NCBI GenBank assembly: GCA_021647625.1
Contig: JAKIUJ010000004.1
Coordinates: 1-47,746 of the forward strand
Reading direction: 5' to 3'
Source of the DNA: Desulfobacula sp.
Lineage (GTDB): Bacteria > Desulfobacterota > Desulfobacteria > Desulfobacterales > Desulfobacteraceae
DNA length: 47,746 bases
Shown here piece by piece: positions 33,983 to 43,275 of the stretch (its first letter is position 1; each line of letters begins with the position of its first letter). The notes under the pieces were generated by a model. The model was not told the origin of the DNA. It saw only the letters and a program-made list of their open reading frames with translations, and ran no database searches. The translations under genes and the position numbers were made by a program.

Positions 33983-34762
33983 AAAAAAATATTCCTATCA
34001 ATTAAAATTAACTATTCATAGATCAGGCAGATAAGCAAAATCAAATTGATTGTTCTGATTAAAAACAGGTTCAATATCGAATATTACTATATGGTTAATC
34101 GTGATATTAAATATTCTATTATTCTAAGTTTTTTCTCATATGTTTTTATATGATTATGCGGATGTGAAGAATCGGAGAAATTGCAGGATTTATTGCCGCA
34201 AGCTTGGCATATGGCAGGGTTGAAATGATTATGAAGAGTGTTGGCCATGTCCTTGACATGGCTTTTTTAAAAGCAGTATTTAAATCTAAATATCAGACTT
34301 GTCTTCTATAACAAACTGGCTGATAAGGGTCTCAAGCTTTTTTGTATTAAGACTCATGTGATCAGCGTCAGTTATAATACGCAAGGAAAAAATATTTGTC
34401 GTTGATCAGTATTTGGAAATTGGATAAAATTTGATCGGATAATTCATCCGATATTGACGCTTAATTTGAGCAAAAAACTGTCTTGACATTGGGGTCCACT
34501 ATAGTCTGACATGGTGTAAGCCTCCCGAAATTTTTGAAAGTTGGCCTATTCTCCCATGCTATTGCTCCAATTAGAAGATGCGGTTCCTTGAGCGCTTACA
34601 CAATACCGATCAATGATATCTGCAAAATTTTTGACGTCCCCATTCAAACCCTTACTGTGCGTGTCTTTGAAAAATAAAATTGATTTCAGAATTCAACAGT
34701 ACCGTTCCTATAACATCCTGAATATTCAGAGGTATTTGATTTAAGAAAAAGTTAAGTTTTCA
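33983..34762. other. Gene-poor stretch with one gene fragment
   Basis: About 780 bases of AT-rich sequence with no intact gene. The only recognisable coding remnant is at 34168-34311. No convincing RNA gene or repeat was seen. Confidence 0.5.
34168..34311 (+). pseudogene. Fragment resembling a TIGR02757 (DUF2400) protein
   Basis: An open stretch reads RIGEIAGFIAASLAYGRVEMIMKSVGHVLDM, very like the conserved N-terminal 'GFIAASLAYGRV' segment of TIGR02757-family proteins. A stop precedes it and the match ends after about 32 residues, so only a scrap is left. Confidence 0.45.
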
Positions 34763-35392
34763 TTACTCATTTGAAAAAACAAGTCTCACACCAAATCCTA
34801 TAAATATAGATCCTGGCAACCACCGCTTGAATAGTGAGGATTTGAAAAAAAATTGTAGCTTATTAGAAGCTTTTGATGCCAGTAAAATATAAAAAATGCA
34901 CACCGCCGTTCCCAACAAACTAAACAATATTCCCAATAAAAAAATTTGAGCAATTGGTGTTCTGGATGCTTCATCAACAAACTGTGGCAAGTAAGATATA
35001 AAAAAAATAGCAATTTTGGGGTTCAGGATATTTATTAGAATTCCTTTTGTGAAGGGGGTTATTTTTTTTTGATGTGACAATGTCGACATATCTTCACCGC
35101 TATCTTTTGTAATAACGAAGGATAGACCAAGATAGATTAAATATGCCGCTCCTATTATTTTCAAAAAGCCAAATATCACAGTAGATTTGAGTATCAAAAC
35201 TGATAATCCACAAGCAGCAGCAAGCACTTGGAGAAAAAAACCGACTTGAAGCCCCCATACCGCATCCATCCCGCATTTAAATCCTTTAGAAGTCGTTTGC
35301 AGAATGGCATAAATTACCGCTGGCCCTGGGATTAGACATGCAATAGTGCTTGTGATTATAAAAACCAATAGTGTTTCCATTGAAGGGATCAT
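34763..35392 (-). CDS. LysE/RhtB-family exporter
   Basis: A 209-residue inner-membrane exporter of amino acids or similar small molecules. It has about six helices and family motifs CLIPGPAVIYAILQTTSKGFKCGMDAVWGLQVGF near the N-terminus and GILINILNPKIAIFFISYLPQFVD in the middle. Complete and apparently single. The substrate cannot be told from the sequence. Confidence 0.88.
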   Translation of the reverse strand: MIPSMETLLVFIITSTIACLIPGPAVIYAILQTTSKGFKCGMDAVWGLQVGFFLQVLAAACGLSVLILKSTVIFGFLKIIGAAYLIYLGLSFVITKDSGEDMSTLSHQKKITPFTKGILINILNPKIAIFFISYLPQFVDEASRTPIAQIFLLGILFSLLGTAVCIFYILLASKASNKLQFFFKSSLFKRWLPGSIFIGFGVRLVFSNE

Positions 35393-35453
35393 TCAGTTCT
35401 CCTTGGTGATTTTGCATAGCGAATAATTATACTGTTCTGATAAGGCTTATACA

Positions 35454-35639
35454 TCATTTTCTTAAAATTCTTTGAATTACTCTTGATAAGACCTCTTCAA
35501 GTATCGAATAATGCCTGCCCCTATATATTAGCAGACCATCTCCATAAAACGTTGTAGTTGTTATTCCCCAGTTATTTACCGTATCAGCAGTGACAGATTT
35601 GGGATCACTCATTGCTGCCATTGCCACGTCAAACTTCAA
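35454..35639 (-). pseudogene. Possible binding-protein fragment
   Basis: About 61-70 residues without a proper start (KGLKNISKTAVLLKFDVAMAAMSDPKSVTADTVNNWG...GDGLLIYRGRHYSILEEVLSRVIQRILRK). The 'KFDVAMAAMS' phrase recalls SBP_bac_3 proteins, and a full SBP_bac_3 gene lies next to it, so it may be a decayed relative. Weak call. Confidence 0.3.
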
Positions 35640-35719
35640 TAGTACCGCTGTTTTTGAAATATTTTTAAGACCTTTTTATCGGATAAATTCCCTGCCTGTT
35701 CGAATTTATCTCCCTTTTT

Positions 35720-36469
35720 CTATTCTCTTGGCTTTAAAGAGCCAAAATACATATGCCATTTATCAAAAATTGTTTTTAGTTCGCCGGTTTTTAACAATTC
35801 CTGAATACCTTGATCATATATGGCAATCAGCCTTTTTGATTTTTCAGTGTTTGCAAAACGTAAATATAAGTTCTTTTCAAAAATAACGCGCATTTCCATC
35901 ATATCCATATCTGATTTATGTGTATTCACATAAATTCTCAAATCTGAAAAGGGGTGTATAAAAAAATCGCCTCTTTTTATTTTAACCAGTTCCCATCCTT
36001 GTTCCTGCTTATTTACCTCATTTAATATTACATCAACATCAAGATAGTGTGAGAAACCATATCCTCGTAGCCAGACCACCTTTTTACCTTCTATACTTTT
36101 TTGTCCCAGCCATTTATCTATGATACCCTTACGATATATTACTCCTATGGGTTCGCTGTCTATGGGATATCGGGGAAAGAGATCGTCAGTCTTGGAAGCA
36201 TAATATCCAATAAGCATGACGTCAAATTTTCGATTTTGCATCATTTTCTTGGCTCTTATCCAGGGAAGAATACGAAAGCTTATTTTTATCTTAGATGGTT
36301 CATATATCCTTCTGAGAATCTCAAAATACAGGCCGGTTCCGTCTCTATTTGTTACATTTTCCCAATAGGGAGTTGCGATGTTTATTGATGTAATTTTCAC
36401 ATTTTGGGCATGCAGGTCTGAAAATATGAATAAAATAATAAAAATCATAAAAACAATTCTGTTTTTCAT
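35720..36469 (-). CDS. SBP_bac_3-type periplasmic protein
   Basis: A 249-residue secreted protein. Signal peptide MKNRIVFMIFIILFIFSDLHA is followed by a type-II binding fold (FEILRRIYEPSKIKISFRILPWIRAKKMMQNRKFDVMLIGYY; YDQGIQELLKTGELKTIFDKWH). No permease or ATPase lies nearby, so it may be an orphan receptor or sensor input instead of a transport component. It is 15 nt downstream of the GNAT gene on the same strand. Confidence 0.75.
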   Translation of the reverse strand: MKNRIVFMIFIILFIFSDLHAQNVKITSINIATPYWENVTNRDGTGLYFEILRRIYEPSKIKISFRILPWIRAKKMMQNRKFDVMLIGYYASKTDDLFPRYPIDSEPIGVIYRKGIIDKWLGQKSIEGKKVVWLRGYGFSHYLDVDVILNEVNKQEQGWELVKIKRGDFFIHPFSDLRIYVNTHKSDMDMMEMRVIFEKNLYLRFANTEKSKRLIAIYDQGIQELLKTGELKTIFDKWHMYFGSLKPRE

Positions 36470-36484
36470 GGTTTTTTCCTCTCA

Positions 36485-36964
36485 TTAATTTATTATTAGT
36501 TCCATATACACATCTGCTGTTTCGTATATAGTATCTTCAGGAACAGAAGCATGCTTGAACCCAAGTGATTCATACAGATGGACAGCAGTGGTCAGTTTTT
36601 TATTTGATACAAGGATGAGTTTTTTAAATCCCATTTTACGAGCTACTTTTATTGACTCTACTGTAAGCATACGACCAATTCCTTTTCCCTGGATATCTTG
36701 CGAAACTGCAAGTTTCGCAAGTTCTGCAGTACTATCGTCTTCCCTAATAATTGCACAGGTTCCCACCACAAAGCCTTCCATCATGGCCATCAGTATTTTA
36801 CCACCCTGTTCAACGATAACCTGTCGTGGCTTGTCAAGATATTTTAAATCTGCAGGTTCGAAAAGTTCATAATTTGTAAGCCATTCCAGGTTCAACTGTT
36901 TAAATACTTCAGCATATTTGTCTGCAAAAGGTATAATTTGTATTTTATCACTAAATAGAATCAT
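36485..36964 (-). CDS. GNAT-family N-acetyltransferase
   Basis: A 159-residue acetyltransferase. The acetyl-CoA-binding motif A reads AVSQDIQGKGIGRMLTVESIKVARKMGF (Q-x-x-G-x-G), preceded by AELAKLAV and followed by VSNKKLTTAVHLYESLGFK. Complete single domain. The acceptor is unknown. It forms a pair with the periplasmic binding protein gene. Confidence 0.88.
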   Translation of the reverse strand: MILFSDKIQIIPFADKYAEVFKQLNLEWLTNYELFEPADLKYLDKPRQVIVEQGGKILMAMMEGFVVGTCAIIREDDSTAELAKLAVSQDIQGKGIGRMLTVESIKVARKMGFKKLILVSNKKLTTAVHLYESLGFKHASVPEDTIYETADVYMELIIN

Positions 36965-37321
36965 TATTGGTCCCTATAAAATTAAATTTTAATATTCTTT
37001 GGATACAACTTTATTATTAATTATTAATTATTACAATACTTGTTGACCTGATATTTTGTTATTTGACCCATAAGACATAGACATAAATTACACACTCAAT
37101 TTACTATGAAAACCGATTAAAAAAAACTTGAGAACAGATTTATTGAAAGAAAGATTAAAGTTAAACAAAACAACTATTTTAGCGGTCATCAAACTGCCTA
37201 ACGCCCATTATAATAGTCAAAGCTTGATTTGAAACAAAAAGAATGCTACCATAATGACTGTTACAATGCTCATTATCATAGTTAATGGCTATTATAGTAA
37301 TCATTTTTTCGGGTGGCACTT

Positions 37322-37654
37322 ATGGCAAAACAAAGAACATATTCGAAATACGCTCAAGAAGCGGCTCAATTACTTGGAAAGCAAATCAAGCTTGCTCGTA
37401 AACAAAGAAAGTGGTCTGAACAAAATTTGGCTGACAGGGCTGGTATATCAAGAACAACACTACAAAAAATAGAACGTGGTGAAATGACCTGTGCAATTGG
37501 GCTGGTCTTTGAGACTGCTGCTTTAGTGGGACTCAACTTATTTGAACAAGACAGGCTCCCTCTTTCGATAAGCATAGAGAATGCAAACAATAAATTAGCT
37601 CTCATGCCACGCCGTATCAAACCTAAAACAAAGGCGGTAGATGATGACTTCTAA
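37322..37654 (+). CDS. hipB: HipB-like antitoxin (XRE family)
   Basis: A DNA-binding antitoxin of about 110 residues. The ATG at 37322 is preferred to the GTG at 37313. HTH: NLADRAGISRTTLQKIERGEMTC (about residues 35-57). It neutralises and co-represses with HipA, whose gene overlaps by 14 nt. The long AT-rich region upstream (36965-37321) holds inverted TATAATAG/CTATTATA pairs (37209-37216, 37289-37296) that could be operator sites, and no gene. Confidence 0.85.
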   Translation: MAKQRTYSKYAQEAAQLLGKQIKLARKQRKWSEQNLADRAGISRTTLQKIERGEMTCAIGLVFETAALVGLNLFEQDRLPLSISIENANNKLALMPRRIKPKTKAVDDDF

Positions 37655-38903
37655 GAAAAACAATGAAGCCTTTGTTTGGATATGGCTACCGGATGAAACA
37701 CAACCCGTTGTAGCTGGAAAACTTGAGGCTGAGAATGGTTTTATCCATTTTAACTATGGTAAAAGTTACCTTGGACGCATAAACGACAAGAATCCGGCCA
37801 TTTCAATATATGAACCGGAACTACCTTTAAAATCAGGAATCTTACCCCTATCCGACGGCTTGGAAATGCCCAACTGCATAAGAGATGCAGCTCCAGATGC
37901 ATGGGGGCGACGTGTAATTATAAATAGAAAGCTGGGGCGAAAAGGAACAGATACGGATACAGCCGACTTGAGTGAGCTTACCTATCTTTTGGAATCTGGA
38001 TCTGATCGGATTGGAGCACTTGATTTTCAGCTTTCACCGGCTGAATATATCCCCAGATCGGCTAATAATGCTCGTTTAGAAGAATTGTTAGAATCTGCAG
38101 AAAGGGTTGAACAAGGCGTCCCGTTAAAGCCTGAACTGGATCAAGCACTTTTCCACGGTAGTTCAATCGGCGGTGCAAGGCCAAAAGCCTTAATTGAAGA
38201 TCATAACACCAAATACATTGCTAAATTTGCTTCCAGCAGTGATATCTACAGCGTCGTTAAGGCGGAATTTATTGCCATGAGATTGGCAGCACTTGCAGGG
38301 CTTGATGTTGTCCCTGTTAAATTGGTTGAAGCCGCAGGCAAAGATATTCTGCTGATCGAACGTTTTGATCGCATCAAATCTGAAAATGGTTGGACACGCA
38401 AAGCAATGATTTCAGCTTTGACTATATTCGGTTTAAACGATATGACAGCCCGATATGCAAGCTATGAAGATCTTGCAGAAATCATTCGTCATCGCTTTTC
38501 TAATCCTAAAGATACTCTCAGGGAAATGTTTAGCCGCCTTGTATTTAATATACTGTGCGGAAACACTGATGATCATGCCAGAAACCATGCTGCTTTCTGG
38601 GACGGTAAAGAGCTTACGCTTACTCCTGCATATGATATCTGTCCACAAGGTCGGGCGGGAAATGAAGCATCCCAGGCTATGAAAATTTCAGGAGATAATA
38701 ACCTCAGCCAATTGAAGTATTGTCTTGAGACCGCACACCATTTCTTACTGTCTAAAAAAGAGGCCTTGTCAATATGCGAGCACATTAAGGGGGTTATTCA
38801 GCAATATTGGGATAAGGTGTGTGAGGAAGCATATCTTCAGGATGTAGATAAAAAACTGCTCTGGAAACGTCAGTTTCTAAATCCTTTTTCATTTGAAAAA
38901 TAA
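37641..38903 (+). CDS. hipA: HipA-like serine/threonine kinase toxin
   Basis: A 420-residue HipA-type kinase. The N-terminal couple_hipA region (about 1-110) is followed by the kinase with glycine-rich GSSIGGARPKA, Lys in YIAKFAS, LLIERFDR, catalytic loop CGNTDDHARNH and metal-binding AYDICP. All key residues are present. The E. coli homologue phosphorylates glutamyl-tRNA synthetase; the target here is inferred. Operon with hipB. Confidence 0.9.
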   Translation: MMTSKKNNEAFVWIWLPDETQPVVAGKLEAENGFIHFNYGKSYLGRINDKNPAISIYEPELPLKSGILPLSDGLEMPNCIRDAAPDAWGRRVIINRKLGRKGTDTDTADLSELTYLLESGSDRIGALDFQLSPAEYIPRSANNARLEELLESAERVEQGVPLKPELDQALFHGSSIGGARPKALIEDHNTKYIAKFASSSDIYSVVKAEFIAMRLAALAGLDVVPVKLVEAAGKDILLIERFDRIKSENGWTRKAMISALTIFGLNDMTARYASYEDLAEIIRHRFSNPKDTLREMFSRLVFNILCGNTDDHARNHAAFWDGKELTLTPAYDICPQGRAGNEASQAMKISGDNNLSQLKYCLETAHHFLLSKKEALSICEHIKGVIQQYWDKVCEEAYLQDVDKKLLWKRQFLNPFSFEK

Positions 38904-38951
38904 AATGAACCTTTGCCAGCTTACGCACGCGATCTTATCGCGTGGATAACA

Positions 38952-38997
38952 ATCTTTGCCGCTCAGTAACCCCCGATCCCTTCGAGCGACTTTGTTC
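38952..38997. repeat. Dispersed repeat, remnant of an antitoxin 3' end
   Basis: ATCTTTGCCGCTCAG(T/C)AACCCCC(G/A)ATCCCTTCGA occurs here and at 45875-45920 with few differences. At the second site it codes, on the minus strand, for the last residues of a CopG-like antitoxin (FEGIGG-stop); here the minus strand reads TKSLEGIGGY-stop. It is therefore likely a leftover of another copy of that gene. A looser relative is near 39655. Confidence 0.5.
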
Positions 38998-39006
38998 TGC
39001 TTTTAT

Positions 39007-39273
39007 TTATTCATAATGTGTCCACATGCAAATAATTTTTACTGTTTTTTCATCCGCTATAACTTGATAAACAATTCTGTGTTGAATATTTAAACGTCTT
39101 GAATAAGCACCAGCTAAATCACCAACAAGCTTTGCATAAAATGGTGGGGTTTGGAATGGATTCCGGCGTATAATATTAATAATTTTTTCGGCTTTTGATT
39201 TAAGATTAGAAGCAGATATTTTTTGAGCATCTTTTTGAGCTTGTTTGGTAAAAACAACTCTCCAACTCACCAA
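39007..39273 (-). CDS. yoeB: YoeB/Txe-family mRNA interferase
   Basis: An 88-residue ribosome-dependent RNase toxin. Sequence landmarks are WRVVFTKQAQKDAQKI, GAYSRRLNIQHRIVYQV and the terminal IICMWTHYE, the family's catalytic C-terminus. It overlaps the antitoxin gene by 7 nt. Complete. Confidence 0.92.
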   Translation of the reverse strand: MVSWRVVFTKQAQKDAQKISASNLKSKAEKIINIIRRNPFQTPPFYAKLVGDLAGAYSRRLNIQHRIVYQVIADEKTVKIICMWTHYE

Positions 39274-39509
39274 TCCAAATCCTCTTTACAGTCCTCACTT
39301 GGAGTTTCCAAACCGTCACGAATAGATTCACGCATGTTTGGAATATTCAAAAGATACATTGTCTCTTGAATTGAACGCCAGTCATCTTCGGATATGAGGA
39401 CTGCATTACCCCTTTTCCCAGTAATAACAATAGGCTCATGTGAAAGGGCTGTCTGATCGATGAGCCGATATAGCTTTGTGCGTGCTTCTGTAGCTGATAA
39501 TATAGCCAT
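39267..39509 (-). CDS. yefM: YefM/Phd-family antitoxin
   Basis: An 80-residue antitoxin. The N-terminal DNA-binding part is AILSATEARTKLYRLIDQTALSHEPIVITGKRGNAVLISEDDWRSIQET, followed by an acidic toxin-binding tail (LETPSEDCKEDLDW). It represses its own operon from the promoter directly upstream. Confidence 0.92.
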   Translation of the reverse strand: MAILSATEARTKLYRLIDQTALSHEPIVITGKRGNAVLISEDDWRSIQETMYLLNIPNMRESIRDGLETPSEDCKEDLDW

Positions 39510-39531
39510 ACTACCCCTTTTATTTTTATAT

Positions 39532-39560
39532 ATAGTACGTCATAGCGTACGCATTGTCAA
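39532..39560 (-). promoter_or_regulatory. yefM-yoeB promoter and operator
   Basis: On the minus strand TTGACA and TACTAT are separated by 17 nt, a near-consensus sigma-70 promoter. Two GTAC-centred palindromes (GCGTACGC and ACGTACT) lie between and over the -10 element, as expected for a YefM-type operator made of two spaced core palindromes. Confidence 0.7.
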
Positions 39561-39731
39561 GTTTTTTAACAGAACCTTGAACTGAACTGCCTGGGATTTG
39601 ATAACGATAAGCTCTGCATGATTAAAATTTATGATAAAACCAATACTTTTGGGAGTCGCTCAGTAACCCCAGGTCGGATTCGACGTTTTGTCCTGTGACG
39701 GTCAAGGTTTATGTAACCCAATTCTCAACCT

Positions 39732-40280
39732 TTAAAGATTGCTGTCAACGATAATACCCAGGGCATAATCTGTGATTTCAAGTGCTTTTAAATATTCAGA
39801 TGACATCCAGCCGTATTCATGGCCGATGATATCAGTCCACTCAAAATATAGAAAACTAAAAGAGGGGTTTTCATTGACAATATGGAACAATGCATTGTTT
39901 GCTAAGATAATAAGATCTTTTTCGCTGTTAATACGTCGAAAAAATGAATAATCCATTGTTCCCGGCATTGCAAGATTTCTTAAATGTTCCCAACTATAAA
40001 AAGCGGCCACGGTACCGGACTGATTTTTGACGTGATAAAACAGACTTTGAGCGGCAACTGCCATATTGGGCAGGGCATTGTTCGTTAACACACCATGGGA
40101 ATAGGGTTCAAGGGATGTGAAAACAGAAAAATGAGACGGCAGGGTCATGGTGGGTTTAACCGTGTTTACATGATAACTGTATGAGCCGATGTTCATAAGA
40201 TAATCAAGTGTAGGCGTATGTGCTTTTTCCAAAGCATCACTTCTCAACCCGTCAATAATGACAAGCAGTGTATTATTCAT
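39732..40280 (-). pseudogene. Alkaline phosphatase/phosphodiesterase-family protein, C-terminally truncated
   Basis: A 182-residue N-terminal half of a type I phosphodiesterase/nucleotide pyrophosphatase-like enzyme. Metal ligands seen: Asp in VIIDGLRSDA, nucleophile Thr in KPTMTLPSH, and the DIIGHEYGW motif. The last metal-binding Asp-His and His motifs are missing because the frame stops at IIVDSNL. Its 4-nt overlap with the permease remnant upstream suggests it was the final gene of an ABC operon, as in phosphonate loci. Probably inactive. Confidence 0.65.
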
Positions 40281-40892
40281 TTTTCACCTCTTTTTTTTGT
40301 GATTTCATAAAAACAGGCCCCTGCAATGGTTAATAGAATGGAAATAACACCAAGGGCGTTCATGGCAGGGCTGATAAAAATTCTGAGTTTGGTGCCGATA
40401 TAAATCGGGTAGTGTCTGTTCATCCAGGTATTCCAGAATAAAAATGTTGAAATGCCAAGAATAATGCCGGGAATCAGGATCGGAGAGACCATAATACCAT
40501 ATAAAAAATCCGAAAATACAGAACCCTGTGAAAATTTCAAATCTAATAAACATAAAACCCAGGCACAGGCGTGCCAAAATCTTAGAGTATGCTGTTCCCA
40601 GGTTCCAGTTGGCGGTTTCATAATTGGTGTAAATAATCTGTGCAAACCAGAAACTGGAAGGACGTCCAAGCAGTTGAGGCGCTGCAACCGAACCTGCCGC
40701 CAGCATAAAACTCATTATACAGCCAACAGCTATTTCTGGTTTTGAATGGGGAATAACAATTTTCCAGTGAATTCTCGGCCAGGAACCTCCAAGATCCCTT
40801 GCACCTTCAATCTGGTTTGTGTCGAGACTTTCCATGGCATTATACAAAGGAAATACCATAAAAAGAATATACGCATAGATCATCCCTAACAC
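40277..40892 (-). pseudogene. PotB/PotC-type permease genes, decayed and run together
   Basis: Two frames hold pieces of polyamine/phosphonate-type permeases. One (40305-40892) begins MIYAYILFMVFPLYNAMESLDTNQIEGARDLGGSWPRIHWKIVIPHSKPEIAVGCIMSF and matches the 3' half of a PotB-like protein. The other (40277-40687) has DFLYGIMVSPILIPGIILGISTFLFW and matches a PotC-like protein. Both lack their ends and sit in different frames. This is debris of an importer. Confidence 0.65.
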
Positions 40893-40995
40893 TTATGAAC
40901 CAGGGATCCATGCCGGAGGTTGCAAAAACAACCGCACCTGTAACAGTTTTTTTAATAAAATTTCTTCGATTAATTGATTCTTTTGTTTTGCCCAT
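40846..40995 (-). pseudogene. 5' end of a Tat-exported binding protein
   Basis: ATG 40995 with AAGGAGG upstream begins MGKTKESINRRNFIKKTVTGAVVFATSGMDPWFISV, a canonical Tat signal peptide (NRRNFIKK). The frame then runs directly into the permease remnant and stops. The rest of the binding-protein gene and the start of the permease gene have been deleted. Confidence 0.6.
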
Positions 40996-41465
40996 GGGAA
41001 ACCTCCTTCAGGTTAGATTTATTTTTCAAAGCAAGGATACAGGTATCGTGTTAGGTGAGTATTCGTCAGTGATGAGCGTTCTATTATATTGATTGTCTAA
41101 ATTGAAATGATGATGAGCACCATTTTTGGGTATAAAGGGTTTTTTATTTCACTAATGAATTACTTTTCACCTACAGCAACACTCTGACTCCACTGGGATT
41201 CGCGTTTGTTGCTGTCGTTTTCCAAGGTGTTGCTCATTAAATTTTTGTGCAAGTTAAGAAATGAAGCGAGGAGTAATCACGGTTATGGAATTTTCGGCCA
41301 GGCATTACAAAATTGAGCTTATTTGATATTAACATAAACAATCTATCTTTATATTAAGCAAAGTTAGTCCGGTACACTATCTTTTCACATAAAAACAAGT
41401 TATTTAGACAAGGACTAATTTTATTAATAAAAATTTGATTTTGATAACACCAAGTGAGATTGAAT
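40996..41465. other. Intergenic region upstream of the CXXCH protein
   Basis: About 470 AT-rich bases between divergent units. I see no gene, RNA gene or strong repeat. It must hold the promoters of the decayed ABC locus and of the plus-strand gene at 41466. Confidence 0.4.
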
Positions 41466-43145
41466 ATGGATAGTATCAGACTGCTTAAGGTAAAATTCAA
41501 CTTTTTTTGTTTCCATTGGTCATTATTGACTTTCGTTATTCTTACGGTGCTCTATCCCTGCACAGTCACTTATGGAGGAGAAAACAATTCCCCATTTATT
41601 CTATTTGCGGGCAATGAATACAAATCTTTAAAATCAGACGAGTTGCTTGCATGGATTAATTCGTTAACAAAAGAGAATCCAATAAATTATATTACTGTCA
41701 TAGAGCCTTTACCAAACACCATTTTACCTCCGGACATGGCTTCCCCGGTATTTGTATGGGAGGACCCGGTAAAAAACTCTGCCTGGCTTATCACGATAAA
41801 AAAAAAAGGAGAAACCCTGCTAAAGGCATTTCTCAATAACCAGTGGTGGATACCTGAGTCAGACACCTGGAATAAAATAAAAAAAACGGCCGGGCTAAAA
41901 CCGATTGAGCTGGTTATACAAGGAATTGGTGGTTGGAATGGTAGAGAAATATTATCTGAAAACAGTATTTATTTAAGTTTTTCAAGGGATCGGGTTGATG
42001 CACGGTTAATGTTCATTAGAAAGCCTCTCCCCTTTTCAAATGCCAGTCAAAATCCGGAGCTATCCCAAATACTTGCCGGCAATATTTCCGCCTACCAAAA
42101 ACCGGATATCATTATGTCCGGCCTCAATACGTGTTCCAATTGCCATACTTATTCATCTGATGGCAAAGTATTTGCACTGGACATTGATTATGGCGGGGAT
42201 AAAGGTGCTTTTGCAATGGCGCAGGTTCAATCGGATATGAAATTAGACAACAATAACATTTTTTCCTGGAATAAAATCCCTGTAAGAAAACCGGCGCTTT
42301 ACAGCATGGGACTATTTGGCCAGCTATCTCCGGACGGAAAATTCATCACGGCAACAGTGAATGAAAGGGCATTATTTATTATTTTGGATGATTTATCTTT
42401 CTCTCAGCTTTTTTTTCCGTTAGCAGGACAAATTGCAATTTTTGATCAAAAGACAAAAAACTTCAAATTATTGGAAGGGGCAAGCCATACGTCCATGGTA
42501 TATACATCCCCATCCTGGAGCCCGGATGGTAAAATTATTGCATTTTCCGGAATTCCCACAAACTCCAGACAGATTCAAACCCTATTAAATAAAAAACAAT
42601 TGAATAAAAATCCGAGACAAAATATAAGAGATTTGAATAAAAAATATCCAGTTCAGTTTGATATTTACACCCTGCCGTTTAACCACGGGGATGGTGGCTC
42701 GGCAAAACCTTTGACAGGTGCAAGCCGAAATGGATACAGTAATTATTTCCCCAGATACTCTCCTGACGGCAAATGGATCGTATTTACCCAAAGCCCGACA
42801 GGGATGTTACTCCAACCGGATAGCAAACTAATCATCATTCCATCAACAGGCGGTAAAGCAAGACCATTAAGCAGCAATCAACCGATTATGAATTCCTGGC
42901 ATTCCTGGTCACCGAACTCAAAATGGCTTGTTTTTTCCTCCAAGGCTCGTTCTCCCTATACTGAATTATACCTGACTCATATAAATGTTCAAGGAGTCTC
43001 AAGCCCTGCTATTCGTCTTTTTCGCTTTAGCAGCAATAATTTTGCAGCCTTGATTCCGGAATTTATTCCAAATCACAAAAACATACCCGAAATAATAGCG
43101 TTTGAATCTCTGAAAACCGTAAAAATAAAAAAACATGACCAGTGA
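41466..43145 (+). CDS. Secreted TolB-like propeller protein with a c-type heme motif
   Basis: About 559 residues. A signal peptide or anchor (FHWSLLTFVILTVLYPCTVTYG) is followed by an unrecognised N-terminal domain (about 45-205), a CXXCH heme-binding motif (NTCSNCHTYSSDGK) and WD40-like/PD40 repeats (LSPDGKFI, WSPDGKIIAFS, YSPDGKWIVFT, WSPNSKWLVFSS). This would be a periplasmic or outer-surface monoheme protein. The start at ATG 41466 was chosen over the GTG at 41454; neither has a strong RBS. A hairpin terminator follows. Function unknown; a role in electron transfer or sensing is possible. Confidence 0.8.
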   Translation: MDSIRLLKVKFNFFCFHWSLLTFVILTVLYPCTVTYGGENNSPFILFAGNEYKSLKSDELLAWINSLTKENPINYITVIEPLPNTILPPDMASPVFVWEDPVKNSAWLITIKKKGETLLKAFLNNQWWIPESDTWNKIKKTAGLKPIELVIQGIGGWNGREILSENSIYLSFSRDRVDARLMFIRKPLPFSNASQNPELSQILAGNISAYQKPDIIMSGLNTCSNCHTYSSDGKVFALDIDYGGDKGAFAMAQVQSDMKLDNNNIFSWNKIPVRKPALYSMGLFGQLSPDGKFITATVNERALFIILDDLSFSQLFFPLAGQIAIFDQKTKNFKLLEGASHTSMVYTSPSWSPDGKIIAFSGIPTNSRQIQTLLNKKQLNKNPRQNIRDLNKKYPVQFDIYTLPFNHGDGGSAKPLTGASRNGYSNYFPRYSPDGKWIVFTQSPTGMLLQPDSKLIIIPSTGGKARPLSSNQPIMNSWHSWSPNSKWLVFSSKARSPYTELYLTHINVQGVSSPAIRLFRFSSNNFAALIPEFIPNHKNIPEIIAFESLKTVKIKKHDQ

Positions 43146-43157
43146 TAATTAAGGACC

Positions 43158-43186
43158 CCCTCAAAAATAACCTTACATTTTGAGGG
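43158..43186 (+). terminator. Hairpin terminator
   Basis: CCCTCAAAA / TTTTGAGGG, a 9-bp stem with an 11-nt loop, lies 12 nt after the CXXCH-protein stop codon. Confidence 0.6.
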
Positions 43187-43239
43187 CCGATTCATCCTGC
43201 CGGTAGCGTTGTGAAACAACTATATACCATAAAAAGCAC

Positions 43240-43268
43240 TTCTCCGGGGAGGCAGATTCTCCGGAGAA
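43240..43268 (-). terminator. Hairpin terminator for the minus-strand pair
   Basis: On the minus strand TTCTCCGG...CCGGAGAA is followed after four bases by TTTTT. It lies just past the stop of the lipoprotein gene. Confidence 0.55.
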
Positions 43269-43275
43269 ATTTGAG

